Assembly (NCBI GenBank): GCA_026545225.1
Contig: CM048849.1
Coordinates: forward strand, 47,216,336 to 47,280,335
DNA from: Cornus controversa
Lineage: Eukaryota > Streptophyta > Magnoliopsida > Cornales > Cornaceae
Length of the DNA: 64,000 nucleotides
Reading direction: 5' to 3'
The notes beneath the pieces are model-generated. The model was not told where the DNA came from and made no database searches. It saw nothing but the letters and a program-made list of their open reading frames with translations. The position numbers and the translations under genes were made by a program. This document shows positions 61,055 to 64,000 of the stretch, one piece after another (within the stretch, counting starts at the first letter, position 1; each line of letters starts with the position of its first letter).

Positions 61055-62364
61055 CACTCCAAGCCAATTGAACCAGCGTACTCTTTCTTGACTCGAATCG
61101 GACCAAAATTAATGTAGAATTTATATTTCAAATTAAAATGGATTCAGTTTGAACTATATGGTTTGACCATATCTAAGTGACAAACCATGTGACTCGAACC
61201 CACTTGGCATGGGTTAATGTGGCTATAACCCACTTGGGTCATGGGAAAGGGAGAGAATGAATTCTAAGAATTGGATTAAGAATTGAATGTTTTTTTGCAA
61301 ATGAGGCTTGGCTTATTTCTCACCCACTGATGCCTCTTCAGTTTGAACCGAATGGGTATTAGGTGTGTTGGTTCAGCCCAATGGTCATGGGTGCGTCTGT
61401 TTGGGCTGAATAGGCATGGCTCACACCCTAGCCTTTATCCACCAACATATTCACTCGGTCCTTCTTTTTTTTTTTTTTTTGCCTATATTCATTCGGTTGT
61501 TGAACTTGCCTAGAAGGTGCGACTATTTGTTCAAATCCACGAGATGCGACTATTGGTTTAAAACCAAAAGTTGAGCCACCTTTTAAAATTATAAATCTTA
61601 CTGTTAAGAGTCACCAAAATAGAAGACCATTTTTTATTGATCGAGGTAACCATATTCCAGCAAATTAGAAGAACATTTTTTATTGATCTAAGCAAAGCAA
61701 GACCACTCTTCAAGGTCAAAACCAAGGAAAGCAATAAGTACATGGAAGTTGAGATTTCTTTTATTTTTTGTTTTCTTTTATTACAATAGAATAACTATTA
61801 TCTCTCTACGCAATGAACTTTAATATTTAAAAAAATTCACGGAATTTGAATATGCTGATTTCAATATAACACACTAAGTTTGAATTTGATACATAAAAAA
61901 ATTAAATGTACCATCTCGAAACCAAGGTTGATATTTATACATCTCTTAGATTTCAACATTATAAATTGTGTGTACTCTTTTTTTACCGCCGGAAAAAAAA
62001 TCTGGTGCATTAAAGAAGAACCTCATCTAGGGTATGAGAGATAAAATGGAAAAATGACAGATTGTGGTATTGGTGTTGAGACGTAATATGAGAGAAATCG
62101 AGAGAACCAAAATTCCCCAAATCATGAAAGTATACAATTTTTATTTTTATTTTTATCAAAGCCCTAAAAATGGACAAATTGTTGAATTAAATTGAAGAAC
62201 AAGTATAGAAGAAAACTCAGCCATCAGACCAGCTTCAATCTCTTTCATTTCTGTCTAGTTAAAAAAGAGCACCGAAGAAATAATACGATTTTGATTGGGA
62301 TAGGCTTGGAATAATTTTTTATGAGAGTTTCATTAAATAGGAAATGACTTCTTGTATTTGTTAG
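61055..62364. other. Intergenic, no gene recognised
   Basis: Contains repeated TGAACC/TTGGTTCAGCCC-type words (61080-61430), perhaps an old hAT element, and poly-A/T runs. No domain-bearing frame is seen. Confidence 0.4.
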
Positions 62365-62407
62365 GAAGAGCGTTTACACTACACGAAGCTGGGTGTAAAC
62401 GCTCTTC
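62365..62407. repeat. Perfect 15-bp inverted repeat with a 13-nt loop
   Basis: GAAGAGCGTTTACAC at 62365-62379 is exactly complemented by GTGTAAACGCTCTTC at 62393-62407, with TACACGAAGCTGG between. It would form a stable hairpin. No T-run follows, so it is not an obvious terminator; it may be the core of a small MITE. Confidence 0.8.
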
Positions 62408-62834
62408 TTGGAGTCATGCTAGTTGTTACTACTCGAAACACTCTCCCATTAAGATTTTGAGTTGGAAAAGTCAGAAACAGCTTTTCAGCAGTCAAATAGG
62501 GCTCAATCTTTTTCGTGCAAAACTTGCTTGCAGTGTGTTGAATAATGAGAAGTGTTGGTCCTTACATACTCACTTCTCTGAATGATTATAAGAATTTAAT
62601 ACTTTTTACAATAAATGTCCTATTTTTTCATCAAATAATATGCTCTTCTAATTTTAAAATATTTACATTAGTGCCACTAACAAATAAATAAAATTATATT
62701 AACCATTAAATATTTTTAATAATAATTTTTTTATATTAATCTATATACTTATTATAATTATTTCTTATATATCTTTCTGAAATTTTAGTTACTTAGTATA
62801 TAAAAATATTTTATGAATCTTGTTTTCCTCTGAG

Positions 62835-63610
62835 AAACATGGACATGGACACGGGATATGGGTACGACACGACAAGGACACGACGACATGATAAAATTCA
62901 AAAAAATAGGACACGGACATGGCGAGAATACTGTTATGAAATAATATATTAATAATATTCAACAAGTTAACCAATATCCACAATACCATAAATCAACAAT
63001 AAAAAAAAATACAAATACTTCAATTTATTATCAAGCAATTAATGTATTTTCAAAAAGGGTGTTCATTATATTCAAACCCACTACTAGAATCTTGCACATT
63101 ACTCATTTTTCTAATAACAAAAAAATAAATTTAAATACCAAATAAACCAACATGATGACTTTATGTTAAATAAAGTTCTATTAGCTTTTTTATTTTATTG
63201 TTTCTAAATTTATTGTTTAGGAATTTTATCTAACTATTTTTTATTTTAAAAAATACTATATTTATAGAGAAAATGGCATAATAGTCATATAAATGGTATA
63301 TATGTCATTATAGTTATTTCAAAGAGTCAAGATGTCAATTTTTAGAAGATGAGGAGTTAAAATGCTTAAAAAATAGTTCAAATGGGTCTTTTTGTAACTT
63401 TGAAAAGTTCAAGAGTTTTTTGTACTTTTAAAAATTATAAAATGTACTCTGTCGTATCCTCACGTGTCCTATTCGTGTTCTTGCTGTGTTTTTGTAGTGT
63501 CTAAAAAAAATCTAGGACACTTCTAAGGAGTGTTCGATACTTGTCCAAAAAGTGTTATTCAAATATCCAAAAAGTATCTAAGTGTTCAACACGACATCCT
63601 GTGAGAAAGT
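62835..63610. mobile_element. GGACACG-rich dispersed element
   Basis: The left part is dense in GGACACG and ACGACACGAC words (62835-62935). The right part carries the complement (CGTGTCC, TAGGACACTTCTAAGGAGTGTTCG, 63460-63610). The middle (63175-63440) is shared with 32935-33420. This is a non-autonomous element of a kind common in plant genomes; ends are approximate and the superfamily is unknown. Confidence 0.5.
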
Positions 63611-63842
63611 GTCCGATTTTTTATGTTTTCGCATTGAATTGAATTAAAGAATATATTTTTCTTGGAGAATTGAAGAATACTTGATGACTACATAGTTTTA
63701 TGTAAATATCTTCAAACTAGAAGGTTTTGATATCAGTACTGTCCCTACCACTCCTAACGAGTCCCCGAGTAAAGTCACTGCGTCGCTATCCTTCCAGAAT
63801 CTCTTTCTTCGACGTATTGTTTCATTCTGTGTTCTTACGATG

Positions 63843-64000
63843 GTTGAAAGCTCAGGAGTTTGGGCAGGCAAGCAAAGCATTACGCGGAGGGAATCTCAGA
63901 ATCTCCTTACGATGGATCCACGTAACACTCAGTCTCTTCCTCTCACGAAGTTCCTCTGCAATTCTCTCAATGTCCTTTTCCACTAACTCTCTCTTTTTCA
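63843..64000 (+). other. 5' end of a second, tandem ankyrin gene copy, cut by the window edge
   Basis: DNA here aligns with 36412-36570, sharing CTCTTCCTCTCACGAAGTTC and GGAATCTCAGAATCT-type blocks in the same order. In one frame it encodes NSLNVLF as at the first copy. In the frame of the 36409 ATG a stop interrupts the likeness, so either that frame is untranslated or this copy is damaged at its start. The rest lies outside the window, so function cannot be judged. Confidence 0.6.

Noticed and set aside
62352-62585. 77-codon open frame at 62352
   Set aside because: No family likeness, and it runs across the hairpin at 62365-62407.

Overview
The window is nuclear DNA from a dicot-type flowering plant. 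It is AT-rich, its genes have GT-AG introns of up to about 10 kb, it holds plant LTR retrotransposons, TRIMs, MITEs, L1 and RTE LINEs and a tRNA-related SINE, and its few host genes belong to plant families. I cannot name the species. No prokaryotic features, rRNA genes or CRISPR arrays were seen.

Host genes. (1) 15629-21866 (+): a five-exon short-chain dehydrogenase, a peroxisomal 2,4-dienoyl-CoA reductase of the SDRB/DECR2 type, 297 aa by my splice model and ending in the peroxisomal signal SKL. (2) 28792-29745 (-): an intronless 317-aa multi-pass membrane protein of the plant 'polyadenylate-binding protein 1-B-binding protein-like' family. (3) 46635-55298 (+), with probable 5' exon material at 36409-36727: an ankyrin-repeat/PGG-domain membrane protein of the ITN1/ACD6-like group. 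Its introns have collected a Copia element, a 2.5-kb solo LTR, a Stowaway-type MITE, a Mutator-type MITE, a Copia 3' fragment and an L1 scrap. (4) 63843-64000 (+): the start of a second, tandem copy of gene 3, cut by the window edge. Matching L1 relics upstream of both copies (34.8-35.5 kb and 55.85-56.3 kb) suggest one duplication carried the gene and its 5' flank.

Layout. 1-15.5 kb is gene-free: a Copia relic, foldback MITEs, and a 1.6-kb solo LTR with an unusual 35-bp minisatellite of about 25 units. 15.6-21.9 kb is the reductase with LINE relics in introns 1 and 2. 22-28.5 kb holds a SINE, an RTE LINE relic and a 244-bp TRIM with a perfect target duplication. 28.8-29.9 kb is the membrane protein gene. 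30-36 kb is a run of DNA transposons (a Mutator-type foldback and a hAT element, each with perfect target duplications), LTR remnants and an L1 relic. 36.4-55.3 kb is the ankyrin gene. 55.8-63.8 kb is repeat-rich, with a young complete TRIM inside an older relative.

The host genes share no evident pathway; the first is fatty-acid beta-oxidation and the third is defence/stress-type membrane signalling. I found no clearly new biological system. The most unusual items are the minisatellite inside the solo LTR, the clean set of small elements with exact target duplications, and the tandem ankyrin locus.
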